Shown here piece after piece: positions 62,712 through 64,000 of a DNA stretch of 64,000 bases. Position numbers and translations under genes: made by a program. Numbering within the stretch: position 1 is the first letter of the stretch; each line of letters opens with the position of its first letter. The notes under the pieces were generated by a model. The model was not told where the DNA came from, searched no databases, and saw only the letters and a list, made by a program, of their open reading frames with translations. The DNA is from Ichthyophis bannanicus (lineage: Eukaryota > Chordata > Amphibia > Gymnophiona > Ichthyophiidae), in assembly GCA_033557465.1 (NCBI GenBank), contig CM066033.1:1244045523-1244109522 (forward strand), written 5' to 3'.

Positions 62712-64000
62712 CTAACCAAAAGGGGAAATAATGATCTGTTTGAAACCCTGCGACTGCTGGGTTTGCTGACCCTGTTGAGGTTGTGGTTTCTTCAGACCAG
62801 GGCGATGTTTCCCCTGTTTGGGAACATCTGTATGATGGGCAGAAGATGGATAAAATGTTTTCCCCCTAGGGGAAGAAAGTTTGGTAGGACATTTCCTACC
62901 AACTGGGAAAGAGGAAGGCGTAGAACAGCCTCTGGAAACAGGAATGTCAGTGGTTAACTGAGCAACTTGGAGTAAAGACTCCTTGTTAAAGAGATTTTCT
63001 CCAGTGCAAGGAGTATTTCCCAGTCTTTCTTGTGCCCATTTGTCCAAGTCTGAAGCCTGGAGCCAGGCTTTACGTCGTGCCCCTATAGCTATAGCAGAGG
63101 TTCTGCTAACAGACTCAAAGGAGTCTAGGGAAGCACGAGTAAGGAACCTAGAGATATTTTGAGCATGACTAACCAGTGAGGAATAGTCTGCACTTTTGGG
63201 CTCTTGAAGAAAAGGAGTCAAAAACAGTAATTTCTTTGTGACCTCTTCAAGAGATAAACCCATATAGAAAATATATGAGAGAATTCTTGCTGAAAGCATG
63301 GATGCCTGGAAGGTTTGGCGTCCAAAGGCATCTAAAGTCTTAGACTCACGACCTGGCGGATAAGAAGAGTGCTTTTTAGTACTCTTCACCCGCCTCATTG
63401 CTGATTCTACAACAATGGAATGATGAGGAAGTTGAGTCCTCTGAAAACCTGGAGAGGGGAGCACCTGATAAAGAAGATCAGTTGCCCTAGAAGGTGGGGG
63501 TACCGTTAAAGGAGCTTCCCACATTCGTAGAAGGAGATCCTGCAAGGAATGATGCAAAGGAAGCATGATGTTCTCCTTTGCTCTCCCAGGAATATATAGG
63601 GATTCTGTATTCCCTTGTGTAGGATCCTGTCCAGGTATAGAAATGGCAAGTGATTTTGCCATATCCAGGAGAAAAGCTTGAAAAGAAAAATCCCCAGAGG
63701 GAAATTCTTTTGGACAGGCTAGATCTGCTGAAGAACTAACATTGGCACCGAGGGATCTATCCAACTTTATAGGAATATAAGATCCTGAATGGTGGAGTAT
63801 GGGATCCTTAGAGGATGGTCGCCGGTACTGCAGGAGGGCGGGACCAGCAACAGTTGGTAGCACATCGTCCATGCTAGGGATCGATTCCAAACTCGGTATC
63901 GAGGGAAGTGAGCCTGATGAGAGAAGCATGGAAGGCACCGACAGCAATGGTAATGTGGATACCGGTACCGACTCCGGCACCGTATCCGATACCGGTGGAT
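62712..64000 (-). CDS. DIRS Gag-like protein, C-terminal part, intact frame (runs off window)
   Basis: At least 429 codons without a stop, open to the window edge; the start lies outside. The upstream part is Ser/Pro/Val-rich, with repeated 'SVPVS', 'LESIPSM'-type text. Then FSFQAFLLDMAKSLAISIPG, LQDLLLRMWEAPLTVPPPSR, HHSIVVESAMRRVKSTKKHS, PPGRESKTLDAFGRQTFQAS, WAQERLGNTPCTGENLFNKE, and a basic Gln-rich tail (KKPQPQQGQQTQQSQG). This is the best-preserved Gag among the four DIRS copies. An RT frame does not follow it, unlike copies 1-3. Confidence 0.85.
   Translation of the reverse strand, partial: PPVSDTVPESVPVSTLPLLSVPSMLLSSGSLPSIPSLESIPSMDDVLPTVAGPALLQYRRPSSKDPILHHSGSYIPIKLDRSLGANVSSSADLACPKEFPSGDFSFQAFLLDMAKSLAISIPGQDPTQGNTESLYIPGRAKENIMLPLHHSLQDLLLRMWEAPLTVPPPSRATDLLYQVLPSPGFQRTQLPHHSIVVESAMRRVKSTKKHSSYPPGRESKTLDAFGRQTFQASMLSARILSYIFYMGLSLEEVTKKLLFLTPFLQEPKSADYSSLVSHAQNISRFLTRASLDSFESVSRTSAIAIGARRKAWLQASDLDKWAQERLGNTPCTGENLFNKESLLQVAQLTTDIPVSRGCSTPSSFPVGRKCPTKLSSPRGKTFYPSSAHHTDVPKQGKHRPGLKKPQPQQGQQTQQSQGFKQIIISPFG

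Larger units (their letters stand above)
59545..64000 (-). mobile_element. DIRS-type element, copy 4 (Gag present, polymerase not recognised)
   Basis: The right terminal region (59545-59910) and Gag (62712 to window edge) are clearly DIRS, minus strand. The 2.7 kb between them has no RT, RNase H or recombinase motif I can find. The left end is outside the window. It may be a non-autonomous derivative that keeps Gag. Confidence 0.75.

Overview
This window is vertebrate nuclear DNA made almost entirely of transposable elements nested inside one another. I see no host protein exon, rRNA gene or functional tRNA gene. The mix is four DIRS-type tyrosine-recombinase (YR) retrotransposons, one nearly full-length Ngaro-type YR retrotransposon, Penelope-like elements, several CR1/L2-type LINEs, an L1-clade fragment, tRNA-derived SINEs with a MIR-like core, and hAT-type DNA transposons. 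This best fits an amphibian, and my guess is a caecilian. The organism is inferred from repeat content only.

Layout. 1-2.8 kb: 5' part of DIRS copy 1 (minus strand), running off the left edge. 2.8-4.2 kb: unidentified. 4.2-4.5 kb: SINE. 4.5-21.3 kb: one plus-strand LINE ('family A') split into four blocks by a 3.4-kb hAT-like element (4969-8376, itself carrying a minisatellite and a LINE C copy), a minus-strand LINE B with a nearly intact ORF2 (9196-12.87 kb, plus a LINE tail to 13071), and DIRS copy 2 (14304-20490, itself carrying a 202-bp palindromic MITE and a LINE tail). 21.3-23.6 kb: unassigned hairpin-rich and low-complexity DNA. 23.6-37.1 kb: CR1 pieces, the broken DIRS copy 3 with four insertions, and a minus-strand LINE A copy split by a Penelope-like terminal unit with a 17-bp target duplication.

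37.1-49.1 kb: LINE D (plus), split by the 7.7-kb Ngaro element (39756-47473). The Ngaro has split direct repeats (A1, genes, B1, A2, B2) and encodes Gag, RT/RNase H, tyrosine recombinase and an SGNH-type hydrolase. It is inactivated by a YVDD-to-YVDN change in the RT and by single stop codons in the recombinase and hydrolase frames. 49.1-50.9 kb: CR1 scraps, a small L1-type insertion and tandem repeats. 50.9-55.4 kb: Penelope-like element with RT, GIY-YIG endonuclease and a hammerhead-like motif. 55.4-58.5 kb: another LINE A copy with a 194-bp MITE. 58.5-59.3 kb: L1-clade fragment. 59.5-64 kb: DIRS copy 4, with an intact Gag frame but no recognisable polymerase or recombinase.

The autonomous families supply enzymes (LINE RT/endonuclease, DIRS and Ngaro recombinase) that SINEs, MITEs and truncated copies depend on. 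The two SINEs share one tRNA/core head but carry tails matching two different LINEs in this same window. Nearly every coding frame is damaged, so this is mostly a fossil record of successive insertions whose order can be read from the nesting.
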